This document shows positions 8,596-17,647 of a stretch of 64,000 nucleotides of DNA, piece after piece. The DNA is from Flavobacterium flavigenum (GTDB taxonomy: Bacteria > Bacteroidota > Bacteroidia > Flavobacteriales > Flavobacteriaceae). Each line of letters begins with the position of its first letter. The first letter of the stretch is position 1. Below the pieces are notes generated by a model. That model saw only the letters and a list, made by a program, of their open reading frames with translations, had not been told where the DNA came from and did no database searches. The position numbers and the translations under genes are program-made. The stretch covers positions 4,650,001 through 4,714,000 of the forward strand of contig NZ_CP114285.2 of assembly GCF_027111255.2 (NCBI RefSeq), written 5' to 3'.

Positions 8596-8958
8596 TTATT
8601 TTAAATATCTTTTTACCCGAAATAATAATTCGTTAGGACTAAAAGGTTTAGCGATAAAATCGTCAACGCCTAATTTAAAAGCGTCCAAAACTGTAGCTTC
8701 CTCTTCACCCAGGGAAGACAAAGCAATAACAGGTGTTTTAGTGAAGTTGTCTTTGATGAATTTTATAACTTCAAGACCCGATTTCATAGGCATTAAAATA
8801 TCTGTCATAACCAAATCAGGCTTTTCTTCCGGAATTCTTTCAATAGCATCTAATCCGTTTTTTGAAATAATAACTTCGTACCCTTCTTTAGAAAAGATAT
8901 ACTTTAATATCTGTATGGTCATGTTATCATCTTCAATAATAAATATCCTTTTTGGCAT
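8596..8958 (-). CDS. Stand-alone receiver-domain response regulator
   Basis: A 120-residue protein that is only a REC domain. It has the acidic pocket EDD at residues 9-11, the phospho-acceptor Asp53 in MTDILMP, the switch residue Ser81 in LSSLG and the conserved Lys104 in AKPFSP. No output domain follows, so it must act by binding a partner. It is the last gene of the minus-strand exopolysaccharide-like operon, 19 bases after the DUF4838 gene, so it probably controls an operon product allosterically, much as REC or c-di-GMP domains regulate other polysaccharide synthases. That link is inferred from position. No histidine kinase gene is adjacent. Confidence 0.9.
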   Translation of the reverse strand: MPKRIFIIEDDNMTIQILKYIFSKEGYEVIISKNGLDAIERIPEEKPDLVMTDILMPMKSGLEVIKFIKDNFTKTPVIALSSLGEEEATVLDAFKLGVDDFIAKPFSPNELLFRVKRYLK

Positions 8959-8977
8959 GAGCTGATCTTTAGGGCTA

Positions 8978-11203
8978 TTATTTGAGTATTATTTCATCTA
9001 TCATCAGCATGGGTTTTTTGTTTTTTCTTTCGCGCCATGCAGGTAATTTTTGTTCGGGGACTATAATGACTTTGATTCTATCAAAATTACGGAAACTAAT
9101 GCTGTTAAAACTGTATTTTTTTACAGTAAAGTCATAATTTTCAGTTAAATATGATTCTTTTTTCTCCTTTAAAGTTTTCCATTTCTGATTTTTGAATCCT
9201 TTTATAATAATTTTTGAGGGTGGAAAAATCCAGTGACGCTGATCTTCCAGACATTGAAATTCTAACGAGTTGAAATCTGTATTATTGCAATTAATAATTA
9301 TTTCGGCATTTTGGCCATACCATCCTGTCCAGTTCAGATTAAAATCTTTATAACCTTTTATCCCGTCTTGTAATCCATTTTCTTTTTTTAGGTTGAATTC
9401 AGGTTCGGGTTTTGTCACAAATTCATATTTTAGGTTTTCTCCTATATGATCGACAACATTGTTTTGAGCGATGTAGTTCCATTGAGTACTATATTCTTCA
9501 GGACTTAAGCCCTCTTCATTAAGTTCATAAATTCCGAAATCAGTACAATTTTGTACAAAATTCTGAACCCTTTTTTCCAGATGATCTTTGACAGAAAATG
9601 AATCTCCATTTTTTTGAAACATTCCGTGTGCTTCTTTTCCGTAGAATTTCGCCTGTTCGAAATAGACATATTCTAATGCCAGTCTCAGTTTTAAAACTCT
9701 CTTTACAATTACAGGTTTGTTTTTTGAAACCATTTCTGCCTGGCTTATTAACTGATCGTACTGATCCATTGCCTCAGATGATAGAAATGTGTTTCTGCTT
9801 TCTATTGGATTTGTATAAATATTGAGATAACGGTCACTTTTTTCCTGATTTTGAATAAGTAATTCAATATATTTCTTAACAAATGGTGCCGCATCGCCAT
9901 AAAATCCATTTATAAAATCATTCGTGACAGCTTCAGCATCAGTATCAGTATCCCAAATTATTTTTGCCAGAAGATATTGTCGTAATTCATATAAATCTCC
10001 GGCAATATCAGCATAGCCCTGTACAAACAGTCCTTTGACCTTATTTTGTTTGTATAATTTGTAGTTTTTCGAAAAAGCATGAAAATTTGGAAAAGGGGAA
10101 AGATAATTGGTAAACTCAACGGTGTAATCCCATAAATACAAATTTTCTGTTGCGGTATTCCATTTGTTGAGAATATTTACAAAACTGTTCTTGTCTGATG
10201 TTTCTTCTATAGCTTTACCGCGATTCATTTCTATTGGACAAAAAATTGTATAAATATTAGGCTTGATTTTTATGTTTTTTGGAGCCTGATAAGTGTGAAG
10301 ATATGCTAAAGTTGTAATTTTCGTTTTTGGGAATTGTGCTGCAATTTTGTTCAGGAAATAATATAATGATCCTTGCGGTCCCCCATGTTTTTCGTTTAAA
10401 GCTTTGCATTTATCACATTCACAATAAACCACATCATCGTTTTGGCTTACTGAAAAGAAACGGGCATTAGGGTTTTGACTTATAATGTCCGTCATTTTTT
10501 TTGAAACAATTTTGACTACAGCATCATTGGTCATGCATAATGATCCGGTATTTCTCTTACCTTCATAAAGGGCAAAAAAGTCTGGATTTGTTTTGGAATA
10601 CTCTTTGGCACTTACTAATTTGTAAAAGGAGTGTCCCCAAATACCAAAATCATCGATATGCCAATCCAGTTTGTGCCATTCCCTAAAATTTTCATCGTAG
10701 CAATCAGGATAAAATAAAGCCCGGTATTCAAAAGAAGGTTTATAAGTTTTATGGAAGTTTTTTGGAAAAGTTACTTCTGTAAGCTTCGGAATAAAACTGT
10801 CTTTTGCAGTGTATTTTCTAAAACCCCATGTTTCCAGTAAAGTATAAATGGCGTATCGTAACGTTTTTTCATTCGAACCAATCAGATAAATATTTTTTTC
10901 GTTGCTTTTGATTATAAACGAATCATTTTCACCAATACTTCCTTGATTAACTTCAAGAATTATTTTTGAATTCTCAGCGTTTTCTGATTTAGCATTCTGA
11001 ATTAAAAATGGATTATCGAAAGCCTGATCCAGATAGGTTTTTAAGAGAACTGATGCTTTTTGAGTATTTTCATCAGAAGAAACAATAATCACTTCCTGTC
11101 CTTTCGTATTTGCTAAATGTAAGGAGTTTTGAGCCATAATTTTGCAGTTTAGAAAAGATAGGAAAACAACAATGTAAAAAATAATGTGTTGTTTGATTTT
11201 CAT
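8978..11203 (-). CDS. Secreted DUF4838 glycoside-hydrolase-like protein
   Basis: A 741-residue protein with a signal peptide (about residues 1-25, ending IMAQ). An N-terminal alpha/beta domain resembles the small domain of GH67/GH20-type enzymes (residues about 30-145). The central DUF4838 domain, probably a TIM barrel, carries the family's CECDKC cluster near 255-265. The C-terminal part (about 600-741) is beta-rich and may bind carbohydrate. No enzymatic activity has been read directly from the sequence; DUF4838 proteins are usually found with glycan genes. It lies 111 bases downstream of the YaiO gene in the same direction. By analogy with PgaB or PslG in other secretion systems it could trim the exported polymer, which is an inference. 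Confidence 0.85.
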   Translation of the reverse strand: MKIKQHIIFYIVVFLSFLNCKIMAQNSLHLANTKGQEVIIVSSDENTQKASVLLKTYLDQAFDNPFLIQNAKSENAENSKIILEVNQGSIGENDSFIIKSNEKNIYLIGSNEKTLRYAIYTLLETWGFRKYTAKDSFIPKLTEVTFPKNFHKTYKPSFEYRALFYPDCYDENFREWHKLDWHIDDFGIWGHSFYKLVSAKEYSKTNPDFFALYEGKRNTGSLCMTNDAVVKIVSKKMTDIISQNPNARFFSVSQNDDVVYCECDKCKALNEKHGGPQGSLYYFLNKIAAQFPKTKITTLAYLHTYQAPKNIKIKPNIYTIFCPIEMNRGKAIEETSDKNSFVNILNKWNTATENLYLWDYTVEFTNYLSPFPNFHAFSKNYKLYKQNKVKGLFVQGYADIAGDLYELRQYLLAKIIWDTDTDAEAVTNDFINGFYGDAAPFVKKYIELLIQNQEKSDRYLNIYTNPIESRNTFLSSEAMDQYDQLISQAEMVSKNKPVIVKRVLKLRLALEYVYFEQAKFYGKEAHGMFQKNGDSFSVKDHLEKRVQNFVQNCTDFGIYELNEEGLSPEEYSTQWNYIAQNNVVDHIGENLKYEFVTKPEPEFNLKKENGLQDGIKGYKDFNLNWTGWYGQNAEIIINCNNTDFNSLEFQCLEDQRHWIFPPSKIIIKGFKNQKWKTLKEKKESYLTENYDFTVKKYSFNSISFRNFDRIKVIIVPEQKLPAWRERKNKKPMLMIDEIILK

Positions 11204-11314
11204 TTTTTAGAATTGATATTGAAGCTCCGGATGAGCCTTGATTTCTCTTTCTTATTACAAAATTGACTTCAAACGATTTAGGTATAAATGATTCACTTTA
11301 ATTTTCAAATGCAA

Positions 11315-12604
11315 TTACCTGAAGCGGATTTCCCAGGACAATGCAAGGGTAGAAATCCAGAAATAATTTCCCTGATCAAAAGGGATTTCCTGATGAATGA
11401 TTCCGAGTTGTGCGCCCCAGGCATTTTGTTTGTTATGGGTCGAGAAATAATAAGAGACATTCAGTTTTTGCGATTGCAGGTTTACGATTCGGTTATCATT
11501 TTCAAAAAAGTAATTCTGATTAAGTTCCGGTGAAATTCCAGCTCCGATATTGATGCCAAAGTAGTTATCAGCATCGCTTCTGTATTTTCGGTATGTTAGA
11601 GTACCTGAAGAACTTAAACCATTATCACCCGGAGTAAAATAGGGACGGAAAGACCAATAATTATTTCCATTATACCAGGTTACAGAACCTGTATAAATCA
11701 TGGTAGTTGTATCGTATTGCAAACCTCTGAGTCCAGCCGAAATTTCAAAACTTCTTGGCAGCGATTTGAAAATCTCTGCTCCGTATCTATAATCAGGGAA
11801 TAAAGAAGAACCGGATATACCAAAGTTCAGATAGGCATAAGTTCCTTTGGCAATTTTAGGATATAAATCGACCTCATACTGAGTTCCGTACTCACCAAGC
11901 CTTCTGTCGATGTTTACTCTCCCGATAATACTTCCATATTTGGTTTGTCGTGCATATTTTACAGCATTGTAAAACATAGGATCAAATACATCAGAATAAA
12001 TATTGACTTCTGAAGTGACGCCAATAGTATTGTTTAGCACTTTTTTTCTCAAATCCGATTCCGATTCTTTAGATATAGAATCCTTCGGGATATCGCTCGA
12101 TATTGTTTGTACAGCACCGGCAGTGGCAGTTGGGATCATGGTGCTTTCCTGTGCGCTTTTCTGCAAGTCTAATATTTCAGCATCATTTGTGAATTTTTTT
12201 AATGCTTTTCGGGATAATTTTAATGCAAGAAAAGGAAAGCCTCCCCATATTTCATTTTTAATGGCTGCTATCCACGTAGTTTTCCTGTGTTGGTCTTTTA
12301 CCAAAATCTTCTGAAATTCGGTTCTTGCTTTTTTATAATCGCCATCCCAGGCATAGGTTGAAGCTAAAAATTCGCGAACATCATGATAATTAGGATATTT
12401 AGTCAGGATATGCAATAAAGTATCCTGTGCCTGCTTTCTACTATTATTAAAAGCCAGATCACGGGCCTTTGCAAATGAAACGTCAGGGTCACCACTATAA
12501 ATTTTTTCTTGTCCTGTCATCTTAAACGATGCGGAAAATAAAGTTATAATGAGAAAAATATAGATTTGAAAATTTCTATGTCCAATTTTTATAAGATTCC
12601 CCAT
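11315..12604 (-). CDS. YaiO-family outer-membrane beta-barrel protein with N-terminal TPR domain
   Basis: A 429-residue protein with an N-terminal signal segment (about residues 12-32). A TPR-like helical domain follows (about 36-150, with AWDGDYKKARTEFQ and YPNYHDVREFLA), then a linker and a beta-barrel of roughly 200-429 with alternating aromatic strands. The layout matches the YaiO outer-membrane family and recalls PgaA, whose periplasmic TPRs and barrel export poly-N-acetylglucosamine. Its TPR block resembles the C-terminal block of the adjacent synthase fusion (SDVRTLKGRIFGWDGEYKKA). The gap to that gene is 3 bases. I infer that it is the outer-membrane exit for the polymer made by the fusion protein. 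Confidence 0.85.
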   Translation of the reverse strand: MGNLIKIGHRNFQIYIFLIITLFSASFKMTGQEKIYSGDPDVSFAKARDLAFNNSRKQAQDTLLHILTKYPNYHDVREFLASTYAWDGDYKKARTEFQKILVKDQHRKTTWIAAIKNEIWGGFPFLALKLSRKALKKFTNDAEILDLQKSAQESTMIPTATAGAVQTISSDIPKDSISKESESDLRKKVLNNTIGVTSEVNIYSDVFDPMFYNAVKYARQTKYGSIIGRVNIDRRLGEYGTQYEVDLYPKIAKGTYAYLNFGISGSSLFPDYRYGAEIFKSLPRSFEISAGLRGLQYDTTTMIYTGSVTWYNGNNYWSFRPYFTPGDNGLSSSGTLTYRKYRSDADNYFGINIGAGISPELNQNYFFENDNRIVNLQSQKLNVSYYFSTHNKQNAWGAQLGIIHQEIPFDQGNYFWISTLALSWEIRFR

Positions 12605-12607
12605 GAC

Positions 12608-15600
12608 TTATTTGGTATTTGAATTGTTGATTGATTTTTGAGATCTTTCGATCTTTATTTTGATTTCGGGATTTTTTACACCGTTTGAAAGTGCTAATTT
12701 ACCTGTTTCGATAGCTTTCTTATTCTGATCAGACCACCAATAAACATCCATCAGGGCTAAATAAGCATCATCATACAAAGGCATTCTTTTGATGACAATC
12801 AGTAACTCATTTTCTGCTTTTTTGTATTCACCGTCCCAACCAAATATCCGGCCTTTTAAAGTCCGTACATCTGAATAATTGGGTAATTCATTTAATATAT
12901 AATCACATAACAAAATCGCCGTTTTGTGCTTTTTATTGAAAGCTAATTCCCTTGCTTTGAAAAACATCTGGTCGGGATTTAATCCTTTGGTTAGTTTGTC
13001 GATCTCCATTTGCTCTTCTTTAGTAAAATCGACGCCCTGTTCTTTGCTTAAACTCAAAGATTTTGGAATAATTTTGTCTTTTTGTGTCAAATAAGCATTC
13101 AGCTGTTTAAAAGCATTGAATTCGCTGGTAATCTTATTCAAAATGGCATCGTCATTGATGCTTTCTACATCAAAATTGTCTTTTATTTTGTACAATTCAC
13201 CACTTGAGTACAAATATTCTTTATACACATAATCATCAATTGTTCCTTTATTGCGCGTTAAAGGTATACCCTGAGTGTTTCTGAATTCTTTTGCCGTATC
13301 AAGACCTTTTCCCATCCAGGCCGTTTGATCCAGTCTGTTGAATTTGTAATTATTAAACAAAAAGGAAACTAAACTTGGTGTTACATCCCAGTGGGAAGAA
13401 ACCGACTTAAACGATTCAGTTTTTTTCAGCATTGGACTAAATATATACAAAGGTACATGAAAGCGGCATAATTTGTCTTTTTGTGTAATAGGAATCAAAC
13501 GGTGGTCGCCTGTAATTATAAAGATAGTATTTTTATAATCAGGTCTTTTTGCATACGCTTCCATATAATTTTTGATGGAATTATCAGTGTAATTCAGACA
13601 GGCAAAAATATCTTTATAAGAGCTAATATTATCTTTTTGTGATTTTAAATTTTCATTCGCATCAATAATGCCGTCAATTTTTTTCAGATATGCATTTTTT
13701 TCCGGAAAGTCAAAAGGTTCATGATTGGTGAGGGTTTGTATGATATCCAGTCTTGGAACCTTCATTTTGTTAGTTTCGATAAGTGCTTTTCTGAAAATTT
13801 CAGCATCAGGATACCCCCATGAAAAACCTCCTGAATTGGCTTTTGTCTGTATATATTCAGGGCCATAGCTGCTTTTGTCTATTGTGTTGTCGATACCGTT
13901 TTGATCCAAAAAGTTAATTTTTCTATCAAAATTAGCGTTATCGCCTGAATAGAAAGATGTCGTGTATCCATTTGCCTTTAACACATTTATCAGCGAAAGA
14001 TGCCTAGGATAAGGATTTAATTCTAAAAAACCTTTTTGACCGTAAGTAAGTGAACCCAATAATGACGATAGTACAGCAAAAGTCCTTCCTCCGTTGCTTA
14101 AAAAATTTTCCCAATACAATGATTTAGGAATCATCGAATCTAAGTAAGGTGTAAAGCCTGCATATTCATTTTTGCCAATAAATTCGGCTCCCAGGCCTTC
14201 GACTACAATAACGACAATATTTGGTTTTTCATTTGTAATAGTAAAATAAGGTGCTAAAACGTCCGGAGTCTCTTTAAATGGTTTTAGCATCGGATATTCC
14301 GATTTGAATTTAATGCTTTGAACGTTTTCGGCTATACTTTTATCTCTTTCAAACCTGATGATATCTTTAGTTATAAAGGCAAGTTTGTTTTCATACTTAG
14401 AATCAGACAGGCCGGAAACAAAAAGTTTCATAACTCCAGCAATAATCAATAATGCAAATGTTGTTGCTAAAACGATCTTTCCTTTGCCTAATCTGGTAAA
14501 AGCAAAATTGGTTCCCAGGTAAACCAGAGGAATTATAAAGAACGGCAAAAAGAACATAAATGAAAGCGATTCTGATGCTGTGACAGTGGTGTACATGTCT
14601 GAAAAAGAATATCCCAGCAAGTCAGCTCCAAGGTTAACAAGTGTCGTAGAACTGTATTTTACCAATGCAAACTGTATGAGTCCGACCAGCGTAAAAAGTA
14701 CAGTCATAAAGCGTATGGCAAACGTTTTATTTGTGTATCCAACGATTATGAATAAGGGCAAAAGCACTAAACTCACTGCAATGGCTGATAAAAAATCATT
14801 AGCTAATTTATAACCAATCTCAAGCCACATGTTTGGAATTGTAATACCGTTTGCTATTTTTAAATACGTTTCTGCAAAACTGGATAGCCAAAAAATAAAT
14901 ACTAAAGACGTGGTGAGATATAAGTATTTTAAATGGTGTGTTTGCATTTGTCTTATTTTATATTGTATAAAGTTTTCTTTTTCTTTGATTGTTACAGGAT
15001 TATCAAAACCTTGCCGCTTCATATTTCCCCAGCTTTGCTCTTTTAGGCTAAAGAAGTTATAATACCCTTTTAGTGAAGCATACACACAAATAGGGTGGTA
15101 GCAAAAAGGTTCAATAATGGCCATCAGCACTAAAATAATGATTTCTTTGGCATTGGCATAATTTTTATAAATAACATCATCCAAAAGGATGGATATAAAA
15201 GTCACGATAATGTAAAAGAAATAAACAGTTAACGTCAGATAAATAAAATTAACATAATCTTCATGAAAAAAAATAAAGCAAAAAATTAATACAATAGCCC
15301 CAATTACTTCCAGAATAGGAATCAGAAATTCAAAAAAGAGAAAATAAGGGAATATTAAAAAAGCTGTCCTTTGGTATTTTGGATTAAAAAACATGTTTTT
15401 ATGCAGAAATAATGTCTCGACCAAACCTCTTGACCATCGTACGCGCTGGCGTATAAAAACTTCTCTTGTAGCAGGAACTTCTGTCCAGCATAGTGATTCA
15501 GGAATGTATTGTATCGAAAAAGGCAGTTTGTGGTCGTACATATATTTTCTCATTCGGGTTACCAGTTCCATGTCTTCGCCTAAAGATTTATGAAAATAAC

Positions 15601-16408
15601 CACCGGCAGCAATAGCAATTTCTTTATCGAACATTCCAAGAGCTCCGGAAACCAATAGTAATCCGTTCACTTTACTCCAGGCCATCCTGCCAAAGAGAAA
15701 TGCCCTGACATACTCCAGTTCCTGAAACCTGGGCAGCCAGCCTTTTGGGAAATGAACTTTGACCAAAAAACCATTTTTTACTTCGCAGGAATTTGAAATC
15801 CTAATGCCTGCGCCGGTTGCAATGACTCTTTTTTTGGACTCAATGAACGGTTTGGCTAGTTTTATAATTGTATCACTTTTTAAAATGCAATCAACATCAG
15901 TACAGATAAATAATGGATATTGAGTAGAATTTATTCCAACATTAACCGCATCAGCTTTGCTTTTTGCATTTTCTTTATCCACTACCAAAAGTTTATGATA
16001 AAGCGGATTGGTAGATTTATAGTGGCCTCTGACGATGTGGGTTTTAATCTGTTCCTGATAATAGAAATCAACTTTTACCAGTTCAAATTCTTTAATTAGT
16101 TTTTCTAAAGTACCATCCGAACTTCCGTCATTGACAAGTATTATTTCAAATTTGGGATAATTTAATGACAGCAGGGATTTGACATTATTTACTACTGTAG
16201 CTCCTTCGTTGAATGCTGGCGCCACAATGGAAACCCCTGGAATGTAATTGGATTTTATAATAACATTGTCAGGGAGAAAATGTTTGGTATTAAGGCTTCT
16301 TTTGATTGCATAATAGGACAATCCTGCCAATATACTATAAAAGATGATATATGTGATTGAAAATGCACCTATGAAATTCGTATAGAAGGATAAGATGTCG
16401 TCTGTCAT
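12608..16408 (-). CDS. GT2 polysaccharide synthase fused to an LtaS-like sulfatase-fold phosphotransferase and TPR tail
   Basis: A 1266-residue multidomain membrane protein. After a first helix (about 12-35) comes a processive GT2 domain with VSIVAPAFNE (about 58-67), VNDGSSDGT, a DVD metal site near 170-172, GEDMELVTRM and RQRVRWSRG near 319-327, the QxxRW-type motif of cellulose/PNAG-like synthases. Membrane helices follow (about 345-460), then a second helical bundle (about 495-680). Next is an alkaline-phosphatase-superfamily domain like LtaS/BcsG, with IVVEGLG (metal Glu), GGRT (probable nucleophile Thr near 775), TNHEPF and ITGDHRL (about 964-970). A TPR-like tail covers about 1150-1255. 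The arrangement suggests that one protein polymerises a glycan and attaches phosphoglycerol or phosphoethanolamine in the periplasm. The start overlaps the HEAT gene by ATGA. Confidence 0.9.
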   Translation of the reverse strand: MTDDILSFYTNFIGAFSITYIIFYSILAGLSYYAIKRSLNTKHFLPDNVIIKSNYIPGVSIVAPAFNEGATVVNNVKSLLSLNYPKFEIILVNDGSSDGTLEKLIKEFELVKVDFYYQEQIKTHIVRGHYKSTNPLYHKLLVVDKENAKSKADAVNVGINSTQYPLFICTDVDCILKSDTIIKLAKPFIESKKRVIATGAGIRISNSCEVKNGFLVKVHFPKGWLPRFQELEYVRAFLFGRMAWSKVNGLLLVSGALGMFDKEIAIAAGGYFHKSLGEDMELVTRMRKYMYDHKLPFSIQYIPESLCWTEVPATREVFIRQRVRWSRGLVETLFLHKNMFFNPKYQRTAFLIFPYFLFFEFLIPILEVIGAIVLIFCFIFFHEDYVNFIYLTLTVYFFYIIVTFISILLDDVIYKNYANAKEIIILVLMAIIEPFCYHPICVYASLKGYYNFFSLKEQSWGNMKRQGFDNPVTIKEKENFIQYKIRQMQTHHLKYLYLTTSLVFIFWLSSFAETYLKIANGITIPNMWLEIGYKLANDFLSAIAVSLVLLPLFIIVGYTNKTFAIRFMTVLFTLVGLIQFALVKYSSTTLVNLGADLLGYSFSDMYTTVTASESLSFMFFLPFFIIPLVYLGTNFAFTRLGKGKIVLATTFALLIIAGVMKLFVSGLSDSKYENKLAFITKDIIRFERDKSIAENVQSIKFKSEYPMLKPFKETPDVLAPYFTITNEKPNIVVIVVEGLGAEFIGKNEYAGFTPYLDSMIPKSLYWENFLSNGGRTFAVLSSLLGSLTYGQKGFLELNPYPRHLSLINVLKANGYTTSFYSGDNANFDRKINFLDQNGIDNTIDKSSYGPEYIQTKANSGGFSWGYPDAEIFRKALIETNKMKVPRLDIIQTLTNHEPFDFPEKNAYLKKIDGIIDANENLKSQKDNISSYKDIFACLNYTDNSIKNYMEAYAKRPDYKNTIFIITGDHRLIPITQKDKLCRFHVPLYIFSPMLKKTESFKSVSSHWDVTPSLVSFLFNNYKFNRLDQTAWMGKGLDTAKEFRNTQGIPLTRNKGTIDDYVYKEYLYSSGELYKIKDNFDVESINDDAILNKITSEFNAFKQLNAYLTQKDKIIPKSLSLSKEQGVDFTKEEQMEIDKLTKGLNPDQMFFKARELAFNKKHKTAILLCDYILNELPNYSDVRTLKGRIFGWDGEYKKAENELLIVIKRMPLYDDAYLALMDVYWWSDQNKKAIETGKLALSNGVKNPEIKIKIERSQKSINNSNTK

Positions 16409-17466
16409 TTTTTAATGGCTTTAACATGTTGAATCATTTTTTGCACATCTTCATTATCTAAAAAATTACTGCTAAAAAAGTTTGGGTTTATTTTATACAG
16501 ACAATAAACAGCATCCAGTTTGATGCTTTCATCAGTTTTGGTTTCTAATAACTGGGCAATAAAATTTTCTGATGCTGCTGTTCCTATTTTGGCGAGTGTG
16601 TTAAAAATTTCAAGCTTATTTTCGGTATCTTCTTTACTGAAATGTTTTATTAATTCAGTTTCAGCTTCGACAATGTATAAGGAATTAATAGCTAAAATTA
16701 CTTCATGACGAACCGCTTTATCGGTGTGATTCAGTAATTCTATTATTTTATTATTTTCATTAGCATAGTTGTAAAATATCATCAGTTTAATGCCCAATTT
16801 TACAATAGTTGGATTCTCAGCAACAATCCATTCTTTTAAATTTGCCGGCATTTTTGTTTTTTTATGATGGAGAATATCCATGATATTGATTTCTTCTGCA
16901 ATTGTGATCTCATGCGAAAAATCAATCAGTGATTCTAGTTTATCTGGTCTTAATGAAATCAATGCTAAAAAAGCCCTCGATTTTATATCTCTGTTTTTGT
17001 GATTTAATAAAGGTGTGATGTACATTTTCCCTTTTTTATAGTCTAATGATTCAAGTTGAAACAATCCGAGGCATTTTAAGTAAAAATGACGGCTCTTTAA
17101 AAGTTTTTGGGTATATCGAAATAAGTCAAATTGTTCATAGATGTAATGAAATTTATTAGTAACCTCGCCTTTTAAGTTTTTTTTCAAAAAAATAATCTCG
17201 TTAAGTAATAATTTTTTGCACCAGTTTTTTTCAAAAGGAATAACTTTTTTAAATTGCTCTATTTCATAATGGTGAAGTTTTTCGTCAAAAGGAGAAAAAA
17301 TCAGATTGGTCAGAAAGACATCAATTTCATTTTTTGTTGCATCAAATCTGGGGCTAAATGAATCGTAGCGGTATCTGTTGATTATTAAAACTATGATTAA
17401 TAGTACACAACCAATGATTAGTATAGGCAATATAAATCGAATAAAGTAATGAATAAATACTTCCAT
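16405..17466 (-). CDS. Membrane-anchored HEAT-repeat protein
   Basis: A 353-residue protein with one strong N-terminal transmembrane segment (about 8-31), a basic stop (INRYRY) and a helical-repeat body. At least four HEAT-like pairs are readable in the second half, for example DIKSRAFLALISLRP, AVRHEVILAINSLY and DESIKLDAVYCLYKI. HEAT repeats form protein-binding scaffolds, so this is probably a cytoplasmic adaptor tied to the inner membrane. It is the first gene of the operon, and its stop codon overlaps the synthase start (ATGA), a sign of coupled translation. A role in assembling or regulating the synthase, perhaps as receiver of the REC protein, is inferred. Confidence 0.82.
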   Translation of the reverse strand: MEVFIHYFIRFILPILIIGCVLLIIVLIINRYRYDSFSPRFDATKNEIDVFLTNLIFSPFDEKLHHYEIEQFKKVIPFEKNWCKKLLLNEIIFLKKNLKGEVTNKFHYIYEQFDLFRYTQKLLKSRHFYLKCLGLFQLESLDYKKGKMYITPLLNHKNRDIKSRAFLALISLRPDKLESLIDFSHEITIAEEINIMDILHHKKTKMPANLKEWIVAENPTIVKLGIKLMIFYNYANENNKIIELLNHTDKAVRHEVILAINSLYIVEAETELIKHFSKEDTENKLEIFNTLAKIGTAASENFIAQLLETKTDESIKLDAVYCLYKINPNFFSSNFLDNEDVQKMIQHVKAIKK

Positions 17467-17509
17467 TTAGTACATACTTATGAAATAATCGGTTCTTTAA
17501 GAGCTAACA

Positions 17510-17542
17510 TAAAGATAACGAATATTTTAGAGTATAAAACAA
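17510..17542 (-). promoter_or_regulatory. Candidate promoter of the HEAT/GT2/YaiO operon
   Basis: On the minus strand TTG (17542-17540) and TATCTTTA (17517-17510) are 22 bases apart. This is close to the Bacteroidota TTG-N19-TAnnTTTG pattern with the last base changed. Transcription would begin about 35-40 bases before the HEAT start. Confidence 0.4.
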
Positions 17543-17557
17543 AGAAAAAACTTTCTT

Positions 17558-17623
17558 TTTTGTAAAATTGAAATTAAAAACAGGAGGAAGAATATTTAAT
17601 AATTGCCTTTTGTAAAGTTGAAA
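17558..17623 (-). promoter_or_regulatory. Direct repeat upstream of the exopolysaccharide-like operon
   Basis: TTTTGTAAAATTGAAA (17558-17573) and TTTTGTAAAGTTGAAA (17608-17623) differ by one base and lie 50 bp apart, immediately upstream of the candidate operon promoter. This could be a paired regulator-binding site; no regulator is known. Confidence 0.4.
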
Positions 17624-17647
17624 AACTGAATTTTGTGAAGAAATATT

